From Cryptomeria japonica (Eukaryota; Streptophyta; Pinopsida; Cupressales; Cupressaceae): a stretch of DNA of 64,000 nucleotides. The notes under the pieces were generated by a model. That model was not told the DNA's origin, searched no databases, and saw only the letters and a program-made list of their open reading frames with translations. The translations under genes and the position numbers were made by a program. This document shows, piece by piece, positions 1-9,411 of this stretch (the stretch's first letter is position 1; each line of letters opens with the position of its first letter). The stretch covers positions 832,804,160 through 832,868,159 of the forward strand of contig NC_081411.1 in the NCBI RefSeq assembly GCF_030272615.1, given 5' to 3'.

Positions 1-767
1 CAGAAAAGCGAAGACGATTGGGGGGTTAGGGATTAGGGGTTTGCCTTTAGGTCAAACCCCGGTTTTGGAATTAACCAAGAAATGAGCAATGCTGTAAATG
101 TAAATGTCTGTAATGTAAAACAAGTATTAATACCTTGTTGTAAGGATGTTTGTATCCTTATGTGCGAAGGTATAGATGTTGTATGTTGTATGTAGCATGT
201 AGTATGTTGTAAGTGATCTCCTCTTCAATGGTTGAATCCTTGTCTTGAATGCAACACTTAGCCTTGAATGGAGACTTGAAATGATCAATTGCTTGAAGGA
301 ATGCTCGAATGCTTGAATGCTTGAGTATAATTTCCACGCCTTTTCCATCATGTCGAATGAAAGAGGAAAATGTAGTTTATATACTTGTCATTTAGGGCTG
401 ATAGACTGATTTTCCCGACCTTAGGCCGACCAGGAAAGACAATTTTCCAATTTGCAAACATAAAGATCCGAAGTCCAAAAGAGACCGGGCCCAAAATAGG
501 ACCCAGGGACCAGGGCGCTAGGCGCCATGGTCCTGGGGGACCAGGGCGCTGGGCGCCCTGGTCCTGAAGGACCAGGGTGCTGGGCGCTCTGGTCCCACGT
601 CACGGGACAGCAGGGTGCAAAGGAGGTTCAGGCCAGGGTACAAGAAAATGCAGTTGTTGGTGTCATGAGCAAGTTTCGGGGTCTCCATTCAGGTTCCGTG
701 TTGCGTCGCCATCGTGAAGACCGAAATGCAGTCGAAATTGCAACTGTCACAATTTTAGGATGCTACA
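1..767 (-). mobile_element. LTR, minus strand, cut by window edge
   Basis: The reverse complement of this stretch matches the solo LTR at 40021-41272 from its first base inward (the LTR begins TGTAGCATCC, read leftward from 767), so this is the 5' part of an LTR on the minus strand; the rest lies beyond the window. At 767 it joins sequence that matches the interior of the Gypsy-1 LTR, so it was inserted into that LTR. The target duplication would be 768-772 (CTTCT), but the other copy is off the window. A TATA-like string (376-383, minus strand) and a GC-rich hairpin repeat (506-597) are shared with the other copy. Whether it is a solo LTR or belongs to a full element cannot be seen. Confidence 0.85.
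506..597. repeat. Three tandem ~30-bp GC-rich near-palindromes
   Basis: Three ~30-bp copies built on GGACCAGGGCGCTGGGCGCC followed by CTGGTCC. Each copy is close to self-complementary (GGACCAGGGCG pairs with CGCCCTGGTCC), so it can fold into a strong stem in RNA or single-stranded DNA. The same block occurs in the other LTR of the family at about 40192-40284, so it belongs to the LTR. Its GC content is far above the surrounding AT-rich DNA. Confidence 0.85.
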
Positions 768-772
768 CTTCT

Positions 773-930
773 CAAAGCCTAAAAGTCTTTGATAACCATT
801 AAAGGCTTTCAACCTTCAACCACTAAATGTCTCAAAGTCTTGAATAACCTTTGAAAGCTTCCAACCTTCAACCACTAAATGGCTCAAAGTCTTTGATAAC
901 CATTGAAGGCTTTCAACCTTCAACCACTTA
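773..930. repeat. 52-bp tandem repeat in Gypsy LTR, three units
   Basis: Three successive units of the form CTCAAAGTCTTTGATAACC...TTCAACCACTAAATG; the first is longer (60 bp), the next two are 52 bp. Both Gypsy-1 LTRs have three units (second copy about 15190-15347). The solo LTR at 31404-32873 has two, so copy number varies within the family. Placement upstream of the TATA box would suit an enhancer-like repeat, which is inference. Confidence 0.8.
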
Positions 931-1316
931 ATCCCAAAAGTCTCCAATAATGGTTACCTCAAACCCTCCCACATGGTTAAAACATTTGTTTTGACTCAAC
1001 CTCTACCCAACCCAAGGGTCTCATCAAGCCTTTAATGCTTTGACCATGATTATCTCTTAATCATTTGCACAAAGGTTTATCCTTGCATTAACTCCTAATC
1101 CAGTGGGTAATCCTAATTTAGGCTTGACCCTTACCTTCTAGATAACCATGAGGTCTCCTCAAGCATTTAATGCCTCCAACCTCTTCTCTCAACCCAATCT
1201 TATGTTGACACTTGTCACCATTTCATTGGTGCAAATTGTGCACATGGATCCCCAACTTTCAAGCTTGACCCTTGATTAAACCTTTCAATCCTGGCCATCC
1301 ATTGCTCCATTTTTCC

Positions 1317-1324
1317 TATAAATA
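1317..1324 (+). promoter_or_regulatory. TATA box of Gypsy-1 5' LTR
   Basis: TATAAATA in the context CCTATAAATAGAGCCC. The same box with the same flank occurs in the 3' LTR (15736-15743), the solo LTR (32341-32348) and the Gypsy-2 LTR (35631-35638), in each case several hundred bases before the LTR end. This is the probable promoter of the genomic RNA. Confidence 0.75.
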
Positions 1325-1771
1325 GAGCCCATTCCTTCATAATCCAGATCCTGAAAACTTGTATGCATTTAGGCTATAGACATTTTTAGAGAGCATTTAG
1401 CATAGCATAACTAAAATCTTGTCTTTTTGGTAAAATCAATCATTTTAGTATCAATAGCATAGTATTTAGCTTTTCATTTTATATTTGAAGCTTAATATTA
1501 AATCTCAATCCTCCATAAGCATCCATAGTGCAAAAAGTTGTTGAGAGCTACACTCATTTGGGACTTGGAGAGGAGAGGAACAAGGGAGGAGCAACTATGA
1601 GCATCTTGATTAGCTATTTCATTCTATGTTTATATGCTTTCTATTTCATGCTTAATATCTCTCTTGATATGCCTGTTTAGGATAATCTTTTGTTGCTAAC
1701 ACTAATGTTTGTTTCTTGTGCTCTTGTATGTGTTGCTATCAAACAGATTTTCTAATCCTTTTTGCAGAGCA

Positions 1772-1794
1772 TCATTTGGTGAACCCGACGTGAA
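1772..1794 (+). promoter_or_regulatory. Probable primer-binding site of Gypsy-1
   Basis: TTTGGTGAACCCGACGTGAA lies at the position equivalent to TTTTGGGTGCCCACTATGGG, which follows the Gypsy-2 LTR. A TGG start just after a CA-ending LTR is what pairing with a tRNA 3' CCA requires. I do not name the tRNA. The odd point is that the same string is also present in the right-hand copy (from 16192). Confidence 0.6.
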
Positions 1795-1872
1795 TCCAAC
1801 ACCAAAAAGATCAACTTTTTTTTTTTTTTTTAACCAATAACATGTTTGAATGTTGAAAATGTCACACAGGTT

Positions 1873-2013
1873 GCGCTTTTGACACTGTTTTGGCGCGTTT
1901 GACATTGTTTTGGTGCTATTCACCTTGTTTCAGCGCTTTTCCCTTCTCTGTCTTTCCCTTTCTTTTAGTGCGTTTGTGTTAAATAGCGCCTCTGTTCAAA
2001 CACAGACTAGCGC
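1873..2013. repeat. GYGC motifs at 20-bp spacing in Gypsy-1 leader
   Basis: GCGC or GTGC cores stand at 1873, 1893, 1913 and 1933, exactly 20 bp apart, then more loosely near 1969, 1986 and 2010. Each sits in a T-rich frame such as TTGCGCTTTTGACACTGTTT. The Gypsy-2 leader has a similar series at about 21 bp. Function unknown. Confidence 0.7.
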
Positions 2014-2040
2014 TATTGTAACAAAACGTTGTACAAATCA

Positions 2041-3523
2041 CCTTGTAACCAAAAAAAAAATAAAAAATTTAGGCTTGTAGAAGCCCACCAAATAGGCGGA
2101 TTTTACTAACTATTTTTCTCTTTTATGCAGATTTAAATTAGATTAAAAAGTAGATTTATATTTTTTTACTAACTTGTTTTTTGAAGTTGGTTTTAAAAAT
2201 GAATTCACTTTTTATTTTGGTTTAAAATTAACTTCACATTTCAACTTTGGGCTTTTAAAAAAAGAATCACATATTTGTTTGGGGCTCTTAAAAAGAATTT
2301 CATTGTTCCAAGGTAAAAAAAACCACAAACTTATACAAAAACAACTTTTTTTTTTTTTTTTGCAAGTTAGGAAACAAACTTCGTTTTGGTGCTTAAAATA
2401 AACAAGGCAAAATTTATTTCTTGCATCAAGATAAAACTCACAATCCACACTTCCATTTTTGGTGCAAATAAAATTCACAATCAACTTGTCTCATTTTTAA
2501 AGCAATTTTACTTCATGCAAACGTATTTTTCATTAAGTTGACCAGGATTTTCAAATTCTAGTTTACTCAAACAATTGCCTTTGAAAATTAAAAAGAACAC
2601 CATGATTGTTGGAGCAACATCTCCAAATAGTTAGATCACATTGCAATGATAGATTAAAAAGAACAAGTGTTTTTCGTGCTTGGCACACTTGTGCAAAGGT
2701 CAGTCGAGTGGTCCTACATCTAACACACACTATCCTCTCCCTTGGCTCTCGTGGTCCTAGGTGCAAGAGAAAAGTGTTAGTAACGCTCAAATTTTATCTT
2801 TTTTAAGAGAGGCCTGCCAAGGGATCGATACTCTTGGGAACAACCTCGAGCGGTAAATCCTTCGAGCCGCTATAGAAATCAGGTGAGAGCGAAAGCTGTA
2901 GCCTTGGGTATAGCTGTTCCTACAGTGTAACTGGCCGAAAGGAGAAATGGGCCCCACCACCAGTTACAAGGCTCTTAAGTGAGTCACTGCAGAATGAACT
3001 TATGTCCAAAAACATCGAACATGACTAAACACCTTTAAATAGTATCCCACCTGTTCTATTGATTGAGGATATTTGAGATATAATTTAGTGCAAGAGCATA
3101 GATGGTTTTGCTCCCAAGATACTCACCATACATATTTCCTTGAGTAGAAACATAGCTTTTTGAAAAGTCACTTGTGGCTTGATAAAAGTGGTGACTCCCC
3201 CATCATAGGGATCATCTATTTGTTATGCTCGTGCAAGACTTAGTATATCACATCCTTACCTGCCAAGGCGGGATTCATAAGGTATGTAGTACCAAAGTCA
3301 AAGAAATATCAAGATGTGGGCTAAATTTATCACAACTGGCCATTTGACCTTAGGGATAGAAAGTGTTTGAAGTGTGTTCGTTTTAAAGACCAAGTGCAAA
3401 TTGAGCCGACTTCAGGCTTTGGAAATACACCTTAAAATACATCTAAAGGAAGGGTCAAAAACAAGTCCAAGGATTGGGTTGATCTAGAACCATACTCATT
3501 TGTGCCTTTGAGGCAACATTCTT
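2041..3523. other. Gypsy-1 leader, non-coding
   Basis: Region between the direct repeat and the leader ORF. It has A and T homopolymer runs (about 2050-2060 and 2346-2361) and no convincing ORF. Stretches such as 2800-3000 and 3100-3300 resemble the same part of the Gypsy-2 leader (37010-37500). Long leaders are usual in the Tat group. Confidence 0.6.
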
Positions 3524-4045
3524 GTGTTTGTGTGCTTGCTTTGTTTTCTTGTCAAAGAAAAATCAGAAAATCAATCCCAAAAACATAGTATTCATCCAAC
3601 ATTTCTCAAAAACAAACGAAAATACCAAAAACAAAGTGCAAACAACAAAGAGACAAATTTTATGACCATTCTTCACATCTTGCGAAAGAACAAGTGTCAT
3701 CAGAATATCAACTTGAAAAGGAGACCATTAAGCTCAAAGGCTTTGATCAAAAGGAGGAACTTCTTCTATCTCAATAGACAAATCTTTGTCTCACATAGAG
3801 TCTTTCTACATCGCATGCATCTATACCTTCAAGGTAAAACAAACGAGTTTGATTCAGAATCATTGAACCACAGAGCTTTTATGCAATATAGAGCTCTGAG
3901 TTATCACAAAAATCAAGGAGGAAGGATTAATCCCAACTTCTTCCCAAACGTCTGCATCACCTACAACACAGCTCGAGAAGTGCCACCAACGCCTGAAAGG
4001 GAAGAGATAGAGTTTGTCCCATTTGTAACACAAAGTTTTTATTGA
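3524..4045 (+). CDS. Leader ORF upstream of gag, conserved in both Gypsy elements
   Basis: An open frame of 173 codons, basic, with no domain I recognise. From about 3662 (an internal ATG, the likelier start) its protein matches the leader of Gypsy-2 (38502-38881): shared blocks include LIKRR, FVSH, GKTNEFD, CITYN and PPTP in the same order. Most differences over the best-matching ~45 codons are at third positions, as expected for a protein under constraint. It ends 450 bp before the gag ATG here. Ogre elements of the same Tat branch are known to carry an extra ORF before gag; whether this is the same protein I cannot tell. No signal peptide or membrane segment is obvious in the conserved part. 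Confidence 0.6.
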   Translation: MFVCLLCFLVKEKSENQSQKHSIHPTFLKNKRKYQKQSANNKETNFMTILHILRKNKCHQNINLKRRPLSSKALIKRRNFFYLNRQIFVSHRVFLHRMHLYLQGKTNEFDSESLNHRAFMQYRALSYHKNQGGRINPNFFPNVCITYNTAREVPPTPEREEIEFVPFVTQSFY

Positions 4046-4494
4046 AGTTGAAAACATTTTCATCCATCATCTCACTCATACATCATCACTTCATCATCAA
4101 TCCGTCCCAACTCTCAAAACATTAAGAGGTTCTTGTCCCAAGTTCTCTTTTAGATATTGCTTGAAATCAAACACATCACATCACTTTTTAGATTGTTTCT
4201 ACATCTAGGATAAGCTCATCCTAAGAGACACATCTACGCAGGTTAAAACTAGTTCATGAGTGAATCCTCTCATTACTAGGTAGTCAAAATCTGTAACACA
4301 TCTCAGATTTCTCTACACCTTATCACATCCAAACTCCTCAAAACAAACAAGCAATTCAAAGAAGGAATTTCGGTTACATCTACCTTAAAGTGCTAGAGAT
4401 CCCCATACAACACGAATCACCAACCATCAATCTTTCATTTCATCGACAACTCATCATCATCTTCAATCAACTTCACACAAAACTTGCAAACAAA

Positions 4495-5793
4495 ATGGCT
4501 CAAACCCGATCACGGTCAAGGCAACGAGAAATAGAAATTGAGGAAGAAGAAGACGAAAATCTCAATGAATTTCAAGAGGCACTTGGAGGAAATATGAATG
4601 ATGAAAACCCAAATACTCCCACTCCTACAACAATAGAGAGGGCCCAGCATAACCCTCTCTTTAACAGACTGTTTGACAAAATACTCAGGAGTAATGCGGA
4701 TGCTCACTTCTTAAAACTCGCTCAAGAAGGAGCCAAACTCCCCTCTGACTTTGATCTTGCCCAATTAAGACAAGCATCAGAAAGACAAAGTCGCCATGAG
4801 GAGGAAAGAGGTAGAGATCACATCAGATATAACATTCCTCGAGGTAACCCACCACCTCCTCCTCCAAATGAAATGGAGATGTTGCGGCAACAAGTCGAGA
4901 ATCTCGCCCAACAACTTCATAGTGGTGTTAAGACCAATCAATTCTCACTTAACGACATCTGTCCCTATCCATTTGATAGGAATCTTTATATGCCACCCTT
5001 TCCATGAGGATTCGAAACACCCAAATTTGAAAAATATAGAGGAAAGGGGGATCCCCGTGATCATGTCCGAGAATTTCATTCCGCTTGTCTTGAAGTGGCA
5101 TATGAAGACACATACCTAATGCGCCTTTTTCCCCAAAGTTTGGGAGGAACAACCACGTCATGGTTTTCCTGACTACCAGGTGGCATTAGAACATTTGAGG
5201 AACTCATCCAGAAGTTCCTATCTCATTACTCTTATAATATTGAACGTGACATCACCATGGCTGATCTGTGCAACACCAAACAAAAACCAGGTGAACTCTT
5301 CTCAGTATTCCTGCAACGATGGCGCCAAATGTCTAGCAAATGTTCTCTTCAGTTACCTGAACGAGAACTAGTGGAAATATTCATTTCCAACTTAAACGAA
5401 GAAATGGAATTTCACCTGGATGTCAAAGACACAGACTCTTTTAATGATATGATCACCAAGGGTTTAAAGTGTGAACGGGCACTCATCAAGAAAGGACTCA
5501 TCAAAATCTTTAATGAACCAAAAGATGGTCCTCGCCCGCGCTTCAATAGCGATAAACCGAACTTCTGGAACAAGAACAAAAATATCGTCAACGATGGAGT
5601 TGTGGATGCTCAGAATATCCAAAATGCACAACCTGTGGTTCGATTTGCAGGACAAAATCCTCCACCTCAGAATAACACAAATGTTCCTTCCAATCAAGGT
5701 CACATCACGTCTCATGATGAACCTAGACCTCGTCAGCAAAAACAAAAATGCACATACACTCCCTTAGGGGAACCCATTGAAGCAGTGTTGTGA
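4495..5793 (+). pseudogene. gag: Gypsy-1 gag (capsid part)
   Basis: Frame starting MAQTRSRSRQ, with an acidic N-terminus and then the retrotransposon gag core (about 4940-5480) containing FPQSLGGTTTSW, LCNTKQKPGE and FLQRWR blocks, followed by an N/Q/P-rich stretch. Gypsy-2 has the same order. Two in-frame TGA codons interrupt it (5005-5007 and 5170-5172) and a third TGA (5791-5793) closes this part; there is no frameshift. I chose the ATG at 4495 because the ORF upstream of it is weakly coding in style and Gypsy-2 gag starts at an equivalent point (MPVVTRSQ). Gag would form the virus-like particle that packages element RNA. Confidence 0.85.
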
Positions 5794-8700
5794 CAACTCA
5801 TTTCTCAAAATTTGATCACTCTACCTAAGCTATCAAACTATGAGCCTCAGGTCAAACCGGCATGGTGGAGAGATACTGAACATTGTGAGTTCCATCAAGG
5901 AAGAGGACACAAGACAAGTAATTGTCACCGATTGAAAGATCTCATTCAGGATCTTATTGATCGAGGAGAAATTGAAGTTGAAGGACATGACCCAAAAACA
6001 ACCAATAATGATCATCAGATGTTCAAGAATCCACTTCCATCACAAGATCAAAGGGGTCCTTCCACTTCCCGGCGAGGCACTGATACCACTGATTATACGC
6101 AGGCTGCGTATAACTACACTGTAAATCACATGTATGATGCCAGTGAACAAATTGCAACTATAACCTTCAAAAATCCCACCTCAAATTGCAATGTTGTTAC
6201 ACGTCGTGGCAAGGTCACCATCAAGGCAACTCCACAGGGCACCACCTCCGTCCCAAAGCAGTACAATCTTGTGGAACACTTAGACAAAACGCCTGCGCTT
6301 ATATCCATTTTAGAGCTATTGCGCCTATCGCCATCTCATAAAACAATCTTGGATCAAGCACTCCAAGAGGCGTCAGTCCCTGCAAACCTGAATATGGACC
6401 AGTTTCAAGCCATGGTTGGAAATCTAAAGTCATCACCTTGTCTCACTTTTTCCGAAAGTGACAACTCTTCTTTCCAACAACCTCATAATGCTTCGCTACA
6501 CATTGAAGGCTTTATCAACCAACACAGGATCAAGCGAGTCTTGATAGATAATGGAGCAGGCCTAAGCATTTGTACACTACAGTTGGTCACAGCATTGGGA
6601 TATGCAATAGAATCAGTGGATCCTCGCAAGAAGATCACCATCAAGGCCTATGATGATGCAGAGCGTTCATCCAAAGGAGCTGTGGTACTACCAATCCGAG
6701 TGGGCCCTGTCGTAAAGCACATCATCTGTCAGGTTCTGGACCTTCCTCTGCCATATAATCTATTATTAGGGAGACCTTGGATACATGCCATGCAAGCTGT
6801 TCCATCTACCTACCATCAATGTATCAAGTTCCCATATAACGGTACAGAGATCACAATCCTGGGCAATGCAAATCCCTTTGCTTTTTGCCATAATATCAGC
6901 CATCAACCAGAAATTACTGTTCCTAATAATAGGGAAGCCATTTCCTCCACATCATATATAAGTCCCGCCTCTCTTGCCAGTTCGAACACCCCTATACCCA
7001 AGCAAGAAAAGCTTAAGATGAAAGTAGCAGAGGAAGGTCCTGGAGAATACAACTTGAGTCAGCTCTTTTGTGTGGGACAAATGCCCACTTCTCCTAGAAC
7101 ACATGGTAAGCCACAACAATTACTCCAGCAACCACTAATCATGCCAGCATGTGCCTTGATGCCTTTCGTCCTTGGAAAGAGTCAAGAGGAAGAGACACAA
7201 GATGAGGACCTAGCGGACTGGATCTATAAAGATCCCATCACCACTGATAAACCGCGAGTTACACTTCCTACAGAACAGTATGGCAAAGGCCTCCTCATTA
7301 TGCAAAGAATGGGATATGATGGTCAGAGTGCTTTGGGATACTACAAACAAGGACGACATGAACCTCTGCTACCAGAATTCAAGCCCAAAGGTAATATAGG
7401 CCTAGGCTTTGAAAAAGAGATATTTCCTAAACTCAAATTCAAAGGAAAACCCACCAAACCATTATGTCAACCTACTACAAAAAGGACACCTTTCATTATC
7501 AAAGCAGCTTCAAGCACCATCCTGACTGCCCCATCGAGGCTCACAACCCCAACACAACCATCTACAATACCAATCATCCCACCAATCGAACCAGTAATCC
7601 CATCCGCGGCAGCCATCACATCAATAAAACCATTCGCAGCAACAACTGTATCCGAACTCGCAGCAACATCTATGGCACCAGCCGTTCCAATAGAAGCCAC
7701 TAAGTCAACACTGCCGATACTTCCAGTAACAAATCCTTTAATCCCCATCAAAATTTCTGCAACACTGATCACTACAAAGGTACATAAACCAATCACGCCA
7801 GCAGTATTCAACTCCAGCGACATCCCAGTATGGTATAGCAATCGGATGCTGGAAAGTGATTCAGAGACCGACTCACATGAGTGGGAATTTGATTCTGTAC
7901 AGCTTAACACTTCAGATGATGAAGGCACATCACCACCTCCACCACACAAAGACATCCCTGTTTACGGAGAAGCACAGATAACGACCACTTGGGTACCTGA
8001 GCTGGAAACATCTTCCACAGACCCTACATCTCATCCTACGCTTGATTCTGACAGGGAAAGTACCATCAACGACCTTCGCCACACTGTCTTAACCCTCACT
8101 GATACCTCTAACACACTTAACCTAATCGATGAAGTAATGCCCAATATCCACCCTGAACTCATCGAATGGAACCAACCAAATTCCCCATGCCTTGACTTCT
8201 TCCAAAACGATGAGGCCATCATTGACTTTTTGGAATTACGGGATAATCTACCAAGTGGGGATCACAAAGCTGGATTTTCCATTGAACTTAATAGCGCAGC
8301 ATACTTCGGGGCGGATGCCAAACCTTTCAGCTGCAAAAATATAACAATGAAACATGGATCTTCCAGTGAAAACCACACTGTGGCACTGTTTGATCCCACA
8401 AAAGTAAAAAGAAAGAGTGTATCCAATGGTGAAAACCTCTTTGAGGCACCTGAGGATGAAGGGTTTGACATTCTCCCTGCTAATGCACAACAGGAACGAT
8501 CAACGATTCTCATCGAGGAAACCAAAGAATACAATGTGGGGACTCCTGAAAATCCTCATATCATACATCTGGCATCTCTTCTCACTCCAGAGGAACAACC
8601 TAAATTTATAGAGTTCTTCCAGAAGCGTCAGATCAACTTTGCATGGTCATATGCAGACATGCCTGGGCTTGATCCTGATTTAGTCATGCATCACCTCACC

Positions 8701-9411
8701 ATAGCAGAAGGAGCCAAACCTGTCAAGCAAAAGTTTCATAAGATGCATCCCCAGATTGTAGTGCTAGTCAAAATAGAACTCAAGAAACTCCTAGATGTTG
8801 GTTTCATTAGGCCAATTGATTATGCAGAATGGATCTCCAACATTGTGCCTGTCGGCAAACCAAAAGGGGGCACCTGCATTTGTACTGACTTCAGAGATCT
8901 AAATAAGGCATGTCCTAAGGATGACTTTCCCCTACCAAATATCGACATCATAGTGGATCTAACAGCAGGACATGCGATGCTTTCACTCATGGATGGCTTT
9001 TCCGGCTACAATCAGATAAAGATCGCACCCGAAGATCAACATAAGACAGACTTCACATGTCCATGGGGCACATACTGCTGGAATGTAATGCCTTTTGGTC
9101 TAAAGAATGCAGGAGCGACCTATCAGAGAGCAATGACCACCATCTTCCATGACATGATGCATACTATGATGGAAGATTATGTGGATGACTTACTAGCAAA
9201 ATCACTCACTAGAGATGGGCATCTCCACATCTTAGATCAAATCTTTGATAGACTGGAACAATACCATGTTCAACTCAACCCAAAGAAATGTGTCTTTGGA
9301 GTGACCTCCGGGAAGCTTCTAGGATACATTGTCTCAAGCAAAGGTATTGAGGTCGACCCAGCAAAGGTAAAAGCAATCATGGACATGCCACCTCCAAGGA
9401 ATATCAGTTAG
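5794..9411 (+). pseudogene. pol: Gypsy-1 nucleocapsid knuckle, protease, G-patch, reverse transcriptase
   Basis: Continues the gag frame after the TGA at 5791. In order: a zinc-knuckle-like motif CEFHQGRGHKTSNC (about 5884-5925); an aspartic protease with VLIDNGAGLSIC near 6538 (Gypsy-2 has LIDGGA; an N replaces the usual G or T after the Asp); a G-patch (7278-7415); a long Pro/Thr/Ser-rich linker (about 7480-8000); and reverse transcriptase from about 8640, with TDFRDLNKACPKDDFPLP, MPFGLKNAGATYQR and the catalytic YVDD (9178-9189). It closes at TAG 9409-9411 in NIS*LRTLQG, where Gypsy-2 reads a glutamine. The frame is otherwise unbroken. Confidence 0.9.
7278..7415 (+). other. G-patch domain between protease and RT of Gypsy-1
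   Basis: Within the pol frame, the run YGKGLLIMQRMGYDGQ followed by LGYYKQG and GNIGLGF fits the G-patch pattern: repeated glycines, a hydrophobic-Met-Gly-aromatic core, and a terminal GLG. G-patches bind RNA or RNA helicases in host proteins and follow the protease in betaretroviruses. Gypsy-2 keeps it (about 43030-43165), so it is a family trait. A role in RNA binding during reverse transcription is inference. Confidence 0.75.

Larger units (their letters stand above)
768..1771 (+). mobile_element. Gypsy-1 5' LTR, 3' part
   Basis: Nearly identical to 15190-16191 of the right-hand copy. The first ~930 bp of the LTR are missing here because the LTR at 1-767 is inserted. It carries the 52-bp tandem repeat (773-930) and a TATA box (1317-1324). 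The end is placed at ...GAGCATCA because a TGG-starting primer-site-like sequence follows directly, although homology to the right-hand copy runs on to 2040. Confidence 0.8.

Noticed and set aside
385-802. 60-91-codon ORFs on both strands rich in Gly, Pro and Trp (also 40001-40315)
   Set aside because: They arise from the GC-rich hairpin repeat within an LTR; both strands are open because the repeat is near-palindromic.
7464-7955. 79- and 162-codon ORFs on either strand inside Gypsy-1 pol
   Set aside because: Shadows of the Pro/Thr/Ser-rich linker in other frames.
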